Positions 11,145-22,911 are shown, counted from the first letter of the stretch. The stretch is 64,000 nt of DNA from Streptomyces sp. man185 (GCA_002551355.1 NTHE01000006.1:105408-169407), one strand, 5' to 3'. A program made the numbers and translations. Notes: a model not told the origin generated them from the sequence alone.

Positions 11145-11276
11145 TGTTCGAGAAATGAACAGTCTCGTTGGGGTTCTTTGTTCGATCGTGATCGAGTGCG
11201 GGTGAATGTCCGGGTATGCGGTCCCCGGGCCCCAGGCGTTGACGGAGCTGTTTGCTTGTGATTTGTTATGTGCGAT
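11145..11276. promoter_or_regulatory. Divergent symporter/gal control region with palindromes
   Basis: The 215 bp between the symporter start (11091) and galT start (11307) is locally less G+C rich. It holds TGTTC-N7-GAACA (11145-11161), a 14-bp palindrome TCGATC-GT-GATCGA (11182-11195), and hexamers TGTGAT (11257-11262) and TGCGAT (11271-11276), close to the galT start. Hexameric repeats are a known feature of the Streptomyces galactose-inducible galP1 promoter, so these are candidate gal operator elements. The exact promoter was not assignable. Confidence 0.45.
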
Positions 11277-11306
11277 TATGTTGGGAGGATCTGGTGGAGG
11301 ACCCTG

Positions 11307-12350
11307 GTGAAGAAGACGGTTACGACCCTCGCCGACGGCCGTGAGCTGATCTACTACGACGCCGAGGACGACACCGTCCGCGACGCCGTCGACCAGCGCC
11401 CCCTGGACCCCGTCTCGACCTCGTCCGGGATTCGCCGCGATCCGCTGCTCGGCGACGCGGTCGCCATCGCCTCGCACCGCCAGGCCCGCACCTACCATCC
11501 GCCGGCCGACGCCTGCCCGCTCTGCCCCACCCGGGAGGGGCGGCACAGCGAGATCCCCGACGACCACTACGACGTCGCGGTCTTCGAGAACCGCTTCCCC
11601 TCCCTCGCCGGCGACTCCGGCCGCTGCGAGGTCGTCTGCTTCACCTCCGACCACGACGCGTCCTTCGCCGACCTCACCGAGGAGCAGGCCGCGCTCGTCC
11701 TCGCCGCCTGGACCGACCGGACCGCCGCACTCGCCGCACTCGACCAGGTCACCCAGGTCTTCTGCTTCGAGAACCGCGGCGCCGAGATCGGCGTCACCCT
11801 CGGCCACCCGCACGGCCAGATCTACGGCTACCCCTTCGTCACCCCGCGCACCGAGCTGATGCTCCGCTCGGCCGCCCGCCACCGCGAGGAGACCGGCGGC
11901 AACCTCTTCGACGACGTGGTCGCCCGCGAGGAGAAGGACGGATCGCGCGTCGTCCTCGCCACCGACCACTGGATCGCCTTCGTCCCGTACGCGGCGCACT
12001 GGCCCTACGAGGTCCACCTCCACCCCCGCCGTCGCGTCCCCGACCTGCGGGGGCTGGACGAGGGCGCGCGGACAGAGTTCCCACAGGTCTATCTGGAACT
12101 CTTGAGGCGCTTCGACCGGATCTTCGGCCCCGGCGAGCCGCCGACCCCGTACATCTCCGCCTGGCACCAGGCGCCGTTCGGGATCGACGGCCGGGAGGAC
12201 TTCGCCCTGCACCTGGAGCTTTTCACCATTCGCCGGACCTCCGGCAAGCTGAAGTTCCTCGCGGGGTCCGAGTCCGGCATGAGCGTGTTCATCAACGACG
12301 TGCCGCCGGAGGCCGCGGCCGAGCGACTGCGAGAGGTAGCGAGCCAGTGA
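11307..12350 (+). CDS. galT: Galactose-1-phosphate uridylyltransferase
   Basis: A 347-residue enzyme of the Leloir pathway that exchanges UMP between UDP-glucose and galactose-1-phosphate. The active-site motif GHPHGQIY (nucleophilic His in HPH) and the metal-binding CPLCP early in the protein are present. I chose GTG 11307 (product begins [18 protein letters not shown]) because GGAGG lies 6 bases upstream; the longer frame from ATG 11268 has no family-like sequence before this point. galE follows with a GTGA overlap. Expression is likely controlled from the palindrome-rich divergent region. Confidence 0.95.
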   Translation: MKKTVTTLADGRELIYYDAEDDTVRDAVDQRPLDPVSTSSGIRRDPLLGDAVAIASHRQARTYHPPADACPLCPTREGRHSEIPDDHYDVAVFENRFPSLAGDSGRCEVVCFTSDHDASFADLTEEQAALVLAAWTDRTAALAALDQVTQVFCFENRGAEIGVTLGHPHGQIYGYPFVTPRTELMLRSAARHREETGGNLFDDVVAREEKDGSRVVLATDHWIAFVPYAAHWPYEVHLHPRRRVPDLRGLDEGARTEFPQVYLELLRRFDRIFGPGEPPTPYISAWHQAPFGIDGREDFALHLELFTIRRTSGKLKFLAGSESGMSVFINDVPPEAAAERLREVASQ

Positions 12351-13345
12351 GCACCCCCCAGAACGTCCGTAACGACCGCAAGAAGTACCTGGTCACCGGC
12401 GGCGCCGGATACGTCGGCAGCGTCGTCGCCCAGCACCTGCTGGAGGCCGGGCACACGGTGACCGTCCTCGACGACCTCTCCACCGGCTTCCGTGAGGGCG
12501 TCCCGGCCGGCGCCGCCTTCGTCGAGGGCCGCATCCAGGACGCCGCCCGCCACCTGGACCCCTCCTACGACGGCGTCCTGCACTTCGCCGCGTTCTCCCA
12601 GGTCGGCGAGTCCGTCGTCGACCCGGAGAAGTACTGGGTCAACAACGTCGGCGGCACCACCGCCCTGCTCGCCGCGATGCGCGAACACGGCGTGCGCACC
12701 CTCGTCTTCTCCTCCACCGCCGCCACCTACGGCGAACCGGTCTCCAGCCCCATCACCGAGACCGACCCGACCGCTCCCACCAGCCCCTACGGTGCGTCCA
12801 AGCTCGCCGTCGACCACATGATCAGCGGCGAGGCCGCCGCCCACGGCCTGGCCGCCGTCTCGCTGCGCTACTTCAACGTGGCCGGGGCCTACGGCAGTTG
12901 CGGCGAACGCCACAGCCCCGAGTCCCACCTCATCCCGCTGGTCCTCCAAGTGGCTCTGGGGCAGCGCGAGTCGATCAACGTCTACGGCGACGACTACCCC
13001 ACCCCGGACGGCACCTGCGTCCGCGACTACATCCACGTCGCCGACCTCGCCGACGCCCACCTGCGGGCACTCACCGCCGCCGCCCCCGGCGAGCACCTGA
13101 TCTGCAACCTCGGCAACGGCAACGGCTTCTCGGTCCGCGAGGTCATCGAGACCGTCCGCAAGGTCACCGGCCACCCGGTCCCCGAGACCGCCGCCCCCCG
13201 CCGCGGCGGGGACCCGGCCGTCCTCGTCGCCTCCGCCGCCACCGCGATCGAGCGCCTCGGCTGGCAGCCCTCCCGCGCCGATCTGGCCGGAATCATCGCC
13301 GACGCCTGGCAGTTCGCCCGCCGAGAGGACACGACCACCCCATGA
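12347..13345 (+). CDS. galE: UDP-glucose 4-epimerase
   Basis: A 332-residue extended short-chain dehydrogenase that interconverts UDP-galactose and UDP-glucose with bound NAD. It has the Rossmann motif GGAGYVG near the N-terminus, [10 protein letters not shown] (catalytic Ser/Thr region) and the YGASK catalytic Tyr-Lys motif. GTG 12347 overlaps the galT stop by four bases, and its own stop overlaps the galK ATG, so all three gal genes are translationally coupled. Length is normal for the family. Confidence 0.95.
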   Translation: MSTPQNVRNDRKKYLVTGGAGYVGSVVAQHLLEAGHTVTVLDDLSTGFREGVPAGAAFVEGRIQDAARHLDPSYDGVLHFAAFSQVGESVVDPEKYWVNNVGGTTALLAAMREHGVRTLVFSSTAATYGEPVSSPITETDPTAPTSPYGASKLAVDHMISGEAAAHGLAAVSLRYFNVAGAYGSCGERHSPESHLIPLVLQVALGQRESINVYGDDYPTPDGTCVRDYIHVADLADAHLRALTAAAPGEHLICNLGNGNGFSVREVIETVRKVTGHPVPETAAPRRGGDPAVLVASAATAIERLGWQPSRADLAGIIADAWQFARREDTTTP

Positions 13346-14583
13346 CCGAGACCACCGAGCCGACCGGGACCGCCGCGGAGCCGTCCGGGACCACCGAGCC
13401 GTACGGGACCGCCGCGGAGCCGTCCGGGGCCGACCCCGCCGCCACCTTCGCCGAGCTGTACGGAAGCGAGCCCGACGGCATCTGGGCGGCACCCGGTCGG
13501 GTGAACCTGATCGGCGAGTACACCGACTTCAACGACGGTTTCGTGATGCCGCTCGCCCTCCCGCACACCGCCGTCGCCGCCGTCTCCCGCCGCGACGACG
13601 GTGTCCTGCGCCTCTACTCCACCGACGTCCCCGGCGGCGTCGTCTCGCTGCGCGTCGACGAACTCGCCCCGCACTCCGGCCACGGCTGGGCCGCCTACCC
13701 CGCCGGGGTGGTCTGGGCGCTGCGCGAGGCCGGCCACCCGGTCACCGGCGCGGACATCGCGCTGACCTCCACCGTGCCCACGGGCGCCGGGCTCTCCTCC
13801 TCGGCCGCGCTCGAAGTCGTCACCGCGCTGGCCCTCGACGACCTCTTCGAACTGGGCCTGAGCGCCGCCGAACTCGCCGTCGTCGGCCGGCGCGCCGAGA
13901 ACGACTTCGTCGGCGTGCCCTGCGGGATCATGGACCAGATGGCCTCGGCCTGCTGCACCGAGGGCCACGCCCTCCATCTGGACACCCGCGACCTCTCCCT
14001 GCGTCAGGTCCCCTTCGACCTGGCCTCCCAGGGCCTGACGCTCCTGGTCGTCGACACCCGCGTGAAGCACGCGCTGGGCGACGGGGCCTACGCGGAGCGC
14101 CGGGCCGGCTGCGAGGAGGGCGCCCGGCTGCTCGGCATACCGATGCTCCGCGACCTCCCGTACGAGAACCTCGCCACGGCGCTCACCACCCTCGCCGACG
14201 CCGGGGCGGACGAGTCGGTCGTGCGCTACGTACGCCATGTCGTCGGCGACAACCACCGGGTCGAGCAGGTCATCGCCCTGCTCGACGCGGGCGAGGTCCG
14301 TGCCGCGGGCCCCGTCCTGAACGCGGGCCACGTCTCCCTCCGAGACGATCTGCGGGTCTCCTGCCCCGAGCTGGACCTGGTGGTCGAGGCGGCGAACGAG
14401 GCCGGGGCGCTCGGTGCGCGGATGACCGGCGGCGGCTTCGGCGGCTCGGCGGTCGTCCTGGTGGAGGAGACGGCGGCCCACGCCGTGGCCAAGGCCGTCA
14501 GCGAGGCGTTCGCGGCGGCCGGACACGCGGCCCCGGGGATCTTCGACGCCATCCCGTCGGCCGGGGCGCGCCGCCTGCGCTGA
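13342..14583 (+). CDS. galK: Galactokinase
   Basis: A 413-residue GHMP kinase that phosphorylates galactose at C1. Signatures are [17 protein letters not shown] (substrate motif, with GEY in place of the more usual GEH), the ATP-binding [14 protein letters not shown] and the C-terminal [14 protein letters not shown] 13342 overlaps the galE stop. The N-terminus carries an extra low-complexity Thr/Glu/Pro/Gly segment of about 35 residues before the family homology starts, produced by a 39-bp tandem duplication. A much longer frame opens upstream at 12898 but is only a read-through of galE in another frame. Confidence 0.95.
   Translation: MTETTEPTGTAAEPSGTTEPYGTAAEPSGADPAATFAELYGSEPDGIWAAPGRVNLIGEYTDFNDGFVMPLALPHTAVAAVSRRDDGVLRLYSTDVPGGVVSLRVDELAPHSGHGWAAYPAGVVWALREAGHPVTGADIALTSTVPTGAGLSSSAALEVVTALALDDLFELGLSAAELAVVGRRAENDFVGVPCGIMDQMASACCTEGHALHLDTRDLSLRQVPFDLASQGLTLLVVDTRVKHALGDGAYAERRAGCEEGARLLGIPMLRDLPYENLATALTTLADAGADESVVRYVRHVVGDNHRVEQVIALLDAGEVRAAGPVLNAGHVSLRDDLRVSCPELDLVVEAANEAGALGARMTGGGFGGSAVVLVEETAAHAVAKAVSEAFAAAGHAAPGIFDAIPSAGARRLR
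13351..13428 (+). repeat. 39-bp tandem duplication inside galK
   Basis: Two adjacent 39-bp units (13351-13389 and 13390-13428) differ at two bases and encode [13 protein letters not shown] and [13 protein letters not shown]. The unit is a multiple of three, so the frame is kept. It looks like a recent slippage duplication in a disordered N-terminal extension. Confidence 0.9.
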
Positions 14584-14616
14584 GCCCGGTCCCGAGCCCG
14601 TTCCGGTGTCCCGCGC

Positions 14617-15057
14617 TCACAGGTCCTTGACCAGGATGAACTCGGTGACACCGGGCGGGTAGTCCGCGACCCGGCCGATCTCCTCGTACCCCTGTCTGCG
14701 GTAGAAGCCGGGAGCCTGGAAGTCCCAGGTCTCCAGCCGTGAGCGGGTGCAGGCGCGCTCGGTGCGGGCGGTCCGTTCGGCCTCGGCGAGCAGACGCGCG
14801 CCGAGGCCGGAGCCCCGGTGCGGGGCGTCGACCCAGAGCAGGTCGACGTGCAGCCAGTACGCCCAGGTCCGCCCGGTCAGCCCGCCGGCCAGGGCCCCGT
14901 GCTCATCCGACGCCCACACCTCCAGAGGCACTTCGTGCTCGGCGGATGTGGAGAGCAGCGCACGCAGGCCGGCCGAAGCCGCGACGTTGTCCTCGTGCAG
15001 ACGCCCGCTCAGCAGAATGCGACGTTCTTTGTCTACTTCTGTCTCAAGACGGAACAT
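14617..15057 (-). CDS. GNAT family N-acetyltransferase
   Basis: A 146-residue single-domain acetyltransferase with the acetyl-CoA loop RGSGLGARLL at about residues 95-104 and a typical C-terminal GFYRRQGYEEIG. The product begins MFRLETEVDKERR. ATG 15057 is preferred over an upstream ATG at 15093 because an AGGGTG element sits just before it. Substrate is unknown. It is convergent with galK (about 33 bases between stops) and divergent from the next regulator gene. Confidence 0.8.
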   Translation of the reverse strand: MFRLETEVDKERRILLSGRLHEDNVAASAGLRALLSTSAEHEVPLEVWASDEHGALAGGLTGRTWAYWLHVDLLWVDAPHRGSGLGARLLAEAERTARTERACTRSRLETWDFQAPGFYRRQGYEEIGRVADYPPGVTEFILVKDL

Positions 15058-15302
15058 GAAGCACACCCTAAACACTTGAGGCAACCAGTTCATCGAATCG
15101 CCTTCCCCCTGTGGCCCCCGCCCGTACGCTGATGCTCAGCACCGGTGGGGGCCGGTGCCGATTCAGGGGAGCGAGAGAGCCGGGTATGGCGCCCGGGGCA
15201 GGGCGGCAGGCGGTTCGGCGGCGGCGGTCGTCGGCACGGCAGGCCGCAGCGAAGCCCCGGACGCCGTACCCGCAGCTGTCCGCCCCCACCGATGGGGGTT
15301 CT

Positions 15303-16088
15303 GTGGCGCGTATCCGGGTTCTCGTGGTCGACGACCACCGCATCTTCGCCGAGTCGCTCGCGGCGGCCCTCGCGGCCGAACCGGACGTGGACGTCTCCGC
15401 GGCGGGCAGTGGCCCGGCCGCGCTGCGTGCGCTGGAGCGTGCGGTCGCCGAGGGGCGCGGTTACGACGTGCTCCTGGTGGACGCCGAGTTGGGCGTCCTG
15501 GCGAGCGGCGGGACGCCCGCCGTCCCCGCGCCCCGGGAAGAAGGCGCGGGCGTCGTCGACGGCATCTCGCTGGTCGCCGGGGTCCGCTCCAGCCGGCCCG
15601 CCGTGCGGTCGGTGGTGCTCGCCGAGAAGGACGACCCGCGGGCCGCCGCCCGGGCGCTCCAGGCGGGGGCCTCGGGCTGGGTGGCCAAGGACTGCTCGCT
15701 GCAACGGCTGCTGTCGGTGATCCGGGGCGTGCTGCGCGACGAGACGCATCTGCCGCCCGCCCTGCTCACCGGCGTACTGCGGGAGTTGACCGCGGCCCGC
15801 AAGCACCGCACCGAGAGTGAGCGGCTGGTGGAGTCGCTGACGCCCCGGGAGCGCGAGGTGCTGCGCTGCATGGTGGCCGGGCTCGGCCGCAAGGCGGTCG
15901 CCGAGCGGCTGTTCCTGTCCCCGCACACGGTGCGCACCCATATGCAGAACGTGCTGGGCAAGCTGGGGGTGCACTCGACGCTGGCGGCGGTGGCGCTGGC
16001 CCGCCGGGCGGGCGTCGGCCCGGTGGAGGATCCGACGGGTCCGCTAGGTCGGGATGTTGTCGAACGGGGCGGTCAACTGGCGCAGTAG
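15303..16088 (+). CDS. NarL/LuxR-family response regulator (orphan)
   Basis: A 261-residue regulator with a receiver domain (VLVVDDHR at 7-13; candidate phospho-acceptor Asp60 in DVLLVDAELG; Lys in GWVAKD) and a C-terminal LuxR helix-turn-helix (SLTPREREVLRCMVAGLG, then HTVRTHMQNVLGKLGV). There is an extra Gly/Pro/Ala-rich loop of about 25 residues after Asp60. GTG 15303 is chosen because family homology starts there and GGGGG lies 4 bases upstream; the open frame begins at 15111. No histidine kinase is adjacent. Its 3-prime end overlaps the convergent MarR gene by 45 bp. Confidence 0.85.
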   Translation: MARIRVLVVDDHRIFAESLAAALAAEPDVDVSAAGSGPAALRALERAVAEGRGYDVLLVDAELGVLASGGTPAVPAPREEGAGVVDGISLVAGVRSSRPAVRSVVLAEKDDPRAAARALQAGASGWVAKDCSLQRLLSVIRGVLRDETHLPPALLTGVLRELTAARKHRTESERLVESLTPREREVLRCMVAGLGRKAVAERLFLSPHTVRTHMQNVLGKLGVHSTLAAVALARRAGVGPVEDPTGPLGRDVVERGGQLAQ

Positions 16089-16541
16089 CCCGGCCAGTTC
16101 GCCGCGCTGCTGGCGGGAGAGCTCGCCGAGGATGGCGCGCTCCTGGTCGAGGAGTCCGGCCAGCGACTGGTCGGCCTTGTCGCGCCCTTCGGCCGTGAGC
16201 CGGACGAGGACGCCGCGCCGGTCGCTGGGGTCGGGCAGCCGCTCGACGAGGTTCTTCTTGGTGAGCCGGTCGATGCGGTTGGTCATCGTGCCCGAGGTGA
16301 CCAGCGTCTGGGTGAGGAGCTGCCCGGGGGAGAGCTGATACGGGGCGCCGGCCCGGCGCAGTGAGGTGAGCACGTCGAACTCCCACGGCTCCAGGTTGTG
16401 CTCGGAGAAGGCTATGCGGCGGGCCCGGTCGAGGTGGCGTGCCAGACGGGAGACGCGACTGAGCACCTCGAGTGGTTCCACGTCGAGGTCGGGGCGCTCG
16501 CGGCGCCATGCAGCGACCAGTCGGTCGACCTCGTCCTCCAT
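16044..16541 (-). CDS. MarR-family transcriptional regulator
   Basis: A 165-residue winged-helix regulator starting MEDEVDRLVAAW. The MarR core is visible: LEPWEFDVLTSLRRAG, then TSGTMTNRIDRLTKKNLVER and the wing DPSDRRGVLVRLT. ATG 16541 lies just downstream (on its strand) of three phased operator-like repeats, so autorepression together with control of the divergent methyltransferase gene is likely. The longer frame to 16829 is antisense to the methyltransferase. It overlaps the convergent response regulator tail by 45 bp. Confidence 0.9.
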   Translation of the reverse strand: MEDEVDRLVAAWRRERPDLDVEPLEVLSRVSRLARHLDRARRIAFSEHNLEPWEFDVLTSLRRAGAPYQLSPGQLLTQTLVTSGTMTNRIDRLTKKNLVERLPDPSDRRGVLVRLTAEGRDKADQSLAGLLDQERAILGELSRQQRGELAGLLRQLTAPFDNIPT

Positions 16542-16562
16542 GTCGATCAGTGTAGAGGGTCC

Positions 16563-16605
16563 CTCGACATGAAGTCTCTTGAATTCAAGTGTCTTGACAT
16601 CAAGA
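16563..16605. promoter_or_regulatory. Three phased MarR-type operator repeats
   Basis: Three copies start exactly 15 bp apart: CTCGACATGAAG (16563-16574, degenerate), CTTGAATTCAAG (16578-16589, perfect palindrome) and CTTGACATCAAG (16593-16604, part of the 14-bp palindrome TCTTGA-CA-TCAAGA at 16592-16605). They lie between the divergent MarR gene (start 16541) and methyltransferase gene (start 16630). TTGA-N-TCAA palindromes are typical of MarR-family sites. Confidence 0.75.
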
Positions 16606-16629
16606 GATACTCGCCGTGATCCTGTTCCC

Positions 16630-17439
16630 ATGACCTCACCCGACCAGCCTGCCTGGGACCCGCAGCAGTACCTGCGCCACGCGGACCACCGGACCCGCCC
16701 CTTCCACGATCTCCTGGCCCGCATCGGCGACCTCCCCGGCCACCCCGTGCCCCGCATCGCCGACCTCGGCTGCGGCGCGGGCAACGTCACCACGCTCCTG
16801 GCCGACCGCTGGCCGAAAGCCCGGATCACCGGCTACGACACCTCGCGCGAGATGCTCGCCGAGGCCGCCGCCCACGCCCGGCCGCCCCTGCTCGACTTCG
16901 CCGAGTCCGACGCCACGACCTGGGAGCCCACCGAGACGTACGGCCTGATCGTCTCGACCTCCGCACTCCAGTGGATCCCCGGCCACGCCGAACACTTCCC
17001 GCGCTGGCTCGACGCCCTCGCCCCCGGCGGCACCCTCGCCTTCCAGATCCCCGGCAACTTCACCGCCCCCAGCCACACCCTCCTGGCCGGCCTCCGCGAC
17101 TCCGACCGCTGGCGCCCCCTGCTCCACGGCATCGGCGACCGCACCGCCTCGGTCCTGGAACCCACCGACTACCTCACCCGGCTGCGGGACCTCGGCTGCA
17201 CGGCCGACGTCTGGGAGACCACCTACCTCCAGACCCTGCACGGCGACGACGCGGTCCTCGACTGGGTCAAGGGCACCGCCCTGCGCCCCGTCCTCACCGC
17301 GCTGGCCGACGACCCGGCCGCCCGCGACGCGTTCCTCGCCGAATACCGCGACCTGCTCCGCGAGGCCTACCCACCCGGCCCGTACGGCACGGTCTTCCCG
17401 TTCCGCCGCATCTTCGCCGTCGCCCGCAAGGAGAAGTGA
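16630..17439 (+). CDS. tam: Class I SAM methyltransferase, trans-aconitate 2-methyltransferase type
   Basis: A 269-residue enzyme. The SAM-binding motif I is RIADLGCGAGNVTTLL (about 43-58), followed by acidic motif GYDTSREML and ALAPGGTLAFQIPG. The C-terminal half, with YLTRLRDLGCTADVWETTY and YPPGPYGTVFPFRRIF, matches trans-aconitate methyltransferases, which methylate the spontaneously formed aconitase inhibitor. ATG 16630 has no clear ribosome site and lies close behind the operator repeats, so a very short or absent leader is possible. The VOC gene follows with a TGATG overlap. Confidence 0.8.
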   Translation: MTSPDQPAWDPQQYLRHADHRTRPFHDLLARIGDLPGHPVPRIADLGCGAGNVTTLLADRWPKARITGYDTSREMLAEAAAHARPPLLDFAESDATTWEPTETYGLIVSTSALQWIPGHAEHFPRWLDALAPGGTLAFQIPGNFTAPSHTLLAGLRDSDRWRPLLHGIGDRTASVLEPTDYLTRLRDLGCTADVWETTYLQTLHGDDAVLDWVKGTALRPVLTALADDPAARDAFLAEYRDLLREAYPPGPYGTVFPFRRIFAVARKEK

Positions 17440-17819
17440 TGACCGCCCGCGTGGGCCTCGCCGCCGTCGACCACGTACAGCTCGCCGCCCCGCCCGGGTC
17501 CGAGGACGCCCTGCGGACCTTCTACGCCGACGCCCTGGGCATGGCCGAACTCCCGAAACCCCCGGTGCTCGCGGCCCGCGGCGGCTGCTGGTTCGCGGCC
17601 GGACCGGTCCGGCTCCACCTGGGCATCGAGAGCGACTTCCACCCCGCGAAGAAGGCCCACCCGGGCCTGCGCGTGACGGGGATCGTGGCGTACTCGGCCC
17701 GCCTGGAGGCCCACGGCGTCACCACGGAATGGGACGACGACCTCCCCGGCCACCGCCGCTTCTACGCCCACGACCCGGTCGGCAACCGGCTGGAGTTCCT
17801 GGAGCCGGACGCCCTGTGA
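17439..17819 (+). CDS. VOC/glyoxalase-fold protein
   Basis: A 126-residue single-module pair of beta-alpha-beta-beta-beta units (VDHVQLAAPP at the start; FYAHDPVGNRLEFLEP at the end). The final Glu of NRLEFLE is in the usual metal-ligand position. ATG 17439 overlaps the methyltransferase stop (TGATG) with AAGGAG upstream, so it is translated from the same MarR-controlled message. Substrate unknown; co-expression with a small-molecule methyltransferase suggests detoxification or metabolite repair. Confidence 0.8.
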   Translation: MTARVGLAAVDHVQLAAPPGSEDALRTFYADALGMAELPKPPVLAARGGCWFAAGPVRLHLGIESDFHPAKKAHPGLRVTGIVAYSARLEAHGVTTEWDDDLPGHRRFYAHDPVGNRLEFLEPDAL

Positions 17820-17825
17820 GACGCA

Positions 17826-18014
17826 GAGCTCCTTGAGCGCTTCCGCCGAGATGTCGATGTCCACCGGGGACGGCACACCCGTCTTCAGCCGGTCGTGATG
17901 GATGCCGGTCAGCGCGTACGCCTTCGTCACCGGGTCCAGCTCATAGACCCGCACGACGGGGGGCCGGCGGGAGCTGTGCGCGGTGGCCGGCCCGGCGGTC
18001 TTGGTTCCTCCCAT
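17826..18014 (-). pseudogene. Remnant resembling the C-terminus of a Uma2-family protein
   Basis: From ATG 18014 the minus strand reads MGGTKTAGPATAHSS, then VVRVYELDPVTKAYALTG, IHHDRLKTG and PVDIDISAEALKEL, resembling the C-terminal end of Uma2 family (restriction-endonuclease-fold) proteins common in Streptomyces. The frame has no stop where the family would end and runs on antisense to the VOC gene. The catalytic core is absent. I treat this as a decayed 3-prime fragment; family assignment is from memory and tentative. Confidence 0.4.
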
Positions 18015-18112
18015 GGACGAAACCTCTGCCCTCCCGACCACACCACGGCGGGAAATCCGCACGTCATCACCACGGGTGACGACGTGCGGAAGGGTTACGT
18101 GATCGGCTGTGA

Positions 18113-18799
18113 TCAGCTCTTCCGGTGCCCTATCAGCCGCGGCTTCGACTCCAGGTTCTCCAGCCCGTGCCAGCACAGGTTCACCAGGTGGGCGGCCACC
18201 TCCGCCTTCTTGGGCTTGCGCACGTCCAGCCACCACTGGCCCGTCAGCGCCACCATCCCCACCAGCGCCTGCGCGTACAGCGGTGCCAGCTTCGGGTCGA
18301 AGCCCCGGGCCTTGAACTCCAGGCCCAGGATGTCCTCCACCTGCGTGGCGATATCGCTGATCAGTGAGGCGAACGTGCCCGTCGACTGCGCCACCGGGGA
18401 GTCCCGGACCAGGATCCGGAAACCGTCCGTGTACGACTCGATGTAATCCAGCAGCGCGAACGCCGCCTGCTCCAGCAGCTCCCGCGGATGGCCCGCCGTG
18501 AGCGCCCCCTGCACCATGTCCAGCAACTGGCGCATCTCGCGGTCGACCACCACCGCGTACAGGCCCTCCTTGCCGCCGAAGTGCTCGTACACCACCGGCT
18601 TGGACACCCCGGCGCGCGCCGCGATCTCCTCCACCGACGTGCCCTCGAACCCCTTGTCGGCGAACAGGGCGCGCCCGATGTCCAGCAGCTGCTCGCGGCG
18701 CTCCTTCCCCGTCATCCTGACCCGCCGGGCCCGGCGGGAGGGGGAAGTCCTGTTCTTCTCGCTGCTCGTGCTGGAGTCGGTCGCCACGTCGTCAATCAT
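18113..18799 (-). CDS. TetR-family regulator, coupled to the desaturase
   Basis: A 228-residue regulator with a TetR N-terminal helix-turn-helix (RREQLLDIGRALFADKG, then SVEEIAARAGVSKPVVYEHF at about 55-75) preceded by a basic, Ser-rich tail. The C-terminal domain includes YIESYTDGFRILVRDSP and WWLDVRKPKKAEVAAHLVNL. ATG 18799 overlaps the desaturase stop (ATGA), so it is made from the same transcript and probably controls it in response to a lipid ligand, as TetR regulators of desaturase genes do elsewhere; that role is inferred. Confidence 0.85.
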   Translation of the reverse strand: MIDDVATDSSTSSEKNRTSPSRRARRVRMTGKERREQLLDIGRALFADKGFEGTSVEEIAARAGVSKPVVYEHFGGKEGLYAVVVDREMRQLLDMVQGALTAGHPRELLEQAAFALLDYIESYTDGFRILVRDSPVAQSTGTFASLISDIATQVEDILGLEFKARGFDPKLAPLYAQALVGMVALTGQWWLDVRKPKKAEVAAHLVNLCWHGLENLESKPRLIGHRKS

Positions 18800-19782
18800 G
18801 CCGCGTCGGCCGGTGCGGACGTGCGCCGGGAGTCGATACGCGCCGCATCCGGCCACCGTACGTCCGTGGCCCAGCCCAGCTTCTCGAACCAGCGGATCAG
18901 CCGGGCGCTGGAGTCGATCTGCCCCCGCATCACCCCGTGCCGGGCGCTCGTCGGGTCCGCGTGGTGCAGGTTGTGCCACGACTCGCCGCACGACAGGACC
19001 GCCAGCCACCACACGTTCCCCGACCGGTCACGCGACTTGAAGGGGCGCTTGCCCACCGCGTGGCAGATCGAGTTGATCGACCAGGTCACGTGGTGCAGCA
19101 GCGCCACGCGGACCAGCGAACCCCAGAAGAACGCCGTCGCCGCGCCCCACCACGACATCGTCACCAGGCCGCCCACCAGTGGCGGAATCGCCAGCGAGAC
19201 GATCGTGAAGGTCAGGAAGTGACGCGAGACCGCCCGGATCGCCGGGTCCTTGATCAGGTCGGGGGCGTACTTCTGCTGCGGCGTCTGCTCCTCGTCGAAC
19301 ATCCACGCGATGTGCGCCCACCACAGCCCCTTCATCAGGGCCGGCAGGCTCTCCCCGAACCGCCACGGCGAATGCGGGTCACCCTCCGCGTCCGAGAACC
19401 GGTGGTGCTTGCGGTGATCGGCCACCCACCGCACCAGGGGCCCCTCCACCGCCAGCGAACCCATCACGGCCAGCGCGATCCGCAACGGCCGCTTCGCCTT
19501 GAACGAACCGTGCGTGAAGTACCGGTGGAAGCCGATCGTGATCCCGTGGCAGCCGATGAAGTACATCGCCACCAGCAGCCCCACGTCCAGCCAGCTGACC
19601 CCCCACCCCCACGCCAGCGGCACCGCCGCGACCAGGGCCACGAACGGCACCACGATGAACGCCAGCAGCGCGAACTGCTCGATCGTCCGCTTGTTGTCGC
19701 CGCCCAGCGTGGCGGGGGGCAGCGAAGCCCCGGCCGCCCCGGGAGGCTCGGTCTCGTCGATCACGGGGGGAGTGCTCGGCAT
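18796..19782 (-). CDS. Membrane fatty acid (acyl-CoA delta-9 type) desaturase
   Basis: A 328-residue di-iron membrane desaturase. All three histidine boxes are present: HRYFTH, HRKHH and HNLHH, with four hydrophobic segments between and around them. It would introduce a double bond into acyl chains and adjust membrane fluidity. ATG 19782 has GGAGG 8-9 bases upstream. The TetR gene follows with an ATGA overlap. A 12-bp palindrome lies about 50 bases upstream of the start and may be the operator. Confidence 0.9.
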   Translation of the reverse strand: MPSTPPVIDETEPPGAAGASLPPATLGGDNKRTIEQFALLAFIVVPFVALVAAVPLAWGWGVSWLDVGLLVAMYFIGCHGITIGFHRYFTHGSFKAKRPLRIALAVMGSLAVEGPLVRWVADHRKHHRFSDAEGDPHSPWRFGESLPALMKGLWWAHIAWMFDEEQTPQQKYAPDLIKDPAIRAVSRHFLTFTIVSLAIPPLVGGLVTMSWWGAATAFFWGSLVRVALLHHVTWSINSICHAVGKRPFKSRDRSGNVWWLAVLSCGESWHNLHHADPTSARHGVMRGQIDSSARLIRWFEKLGWATDVRWPDAARIDSRRTSAPADAA

Positions 19783-20181
19783 GGGGGGATACCTCCGAGG
19801 GTGAGGGAGAAGACTCGGACGGCCGTGGCTACGGTTCCGTAACCTACGGCTTGGTAAGTATGGCAGTGACGGGCCCCACAACACGAGAGGCCGCTCCAAC
19901 CCGTCCCGCGCGGTACCCCGCCCGCCCTCTGGGTAAGGGGACAGTGGCCCGGGTGTCCCGGGCGGCGACCGCGATCCCCGTCGGGGCAACGGACACGCCG
20001 CCTGCGACGACACCTATCCTGGGAGCGTCGGACAGCGCGGTCCGCACCCGCTCGTCGGGGCGTGGCGACAGCACCGCTGCCAGCCGCAGGGCCCCGGACC
20101 CCGCCACCCGTCCCCATCGCCACGCAACGGGGGGCGGCGAAGCGAACGCACCTCCTCATTCACTGCAAGGAGCCGCACACT
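19783..20181. promoter_or_regulatory. Desaturase/ppc divergent intergenic region with 12-bp palindrome
   Basis: This 399-bp region separates the divergent desaturase and ppc genes. The clearest element is TACGG-TT-CCGTA at 19830-19841, a perfect palindrome placed where an operator for the desaturase/TetR operon would be expected. The ppc side has AAGGAG at 20167-20172 but no promoter I can assign with confidence. The region is open in one plus-strand frame, but without family-like sequence. Confidence 0.45.

Positions 20182-22911
<2,730 letters not shown>

Noticed and set aside
9232..11205. 657-residue plus-strand frame across the symporter
   Set aside because: His/Asp/Arg-rich antisense shadow of a clear 13-14 helix membrane protein.
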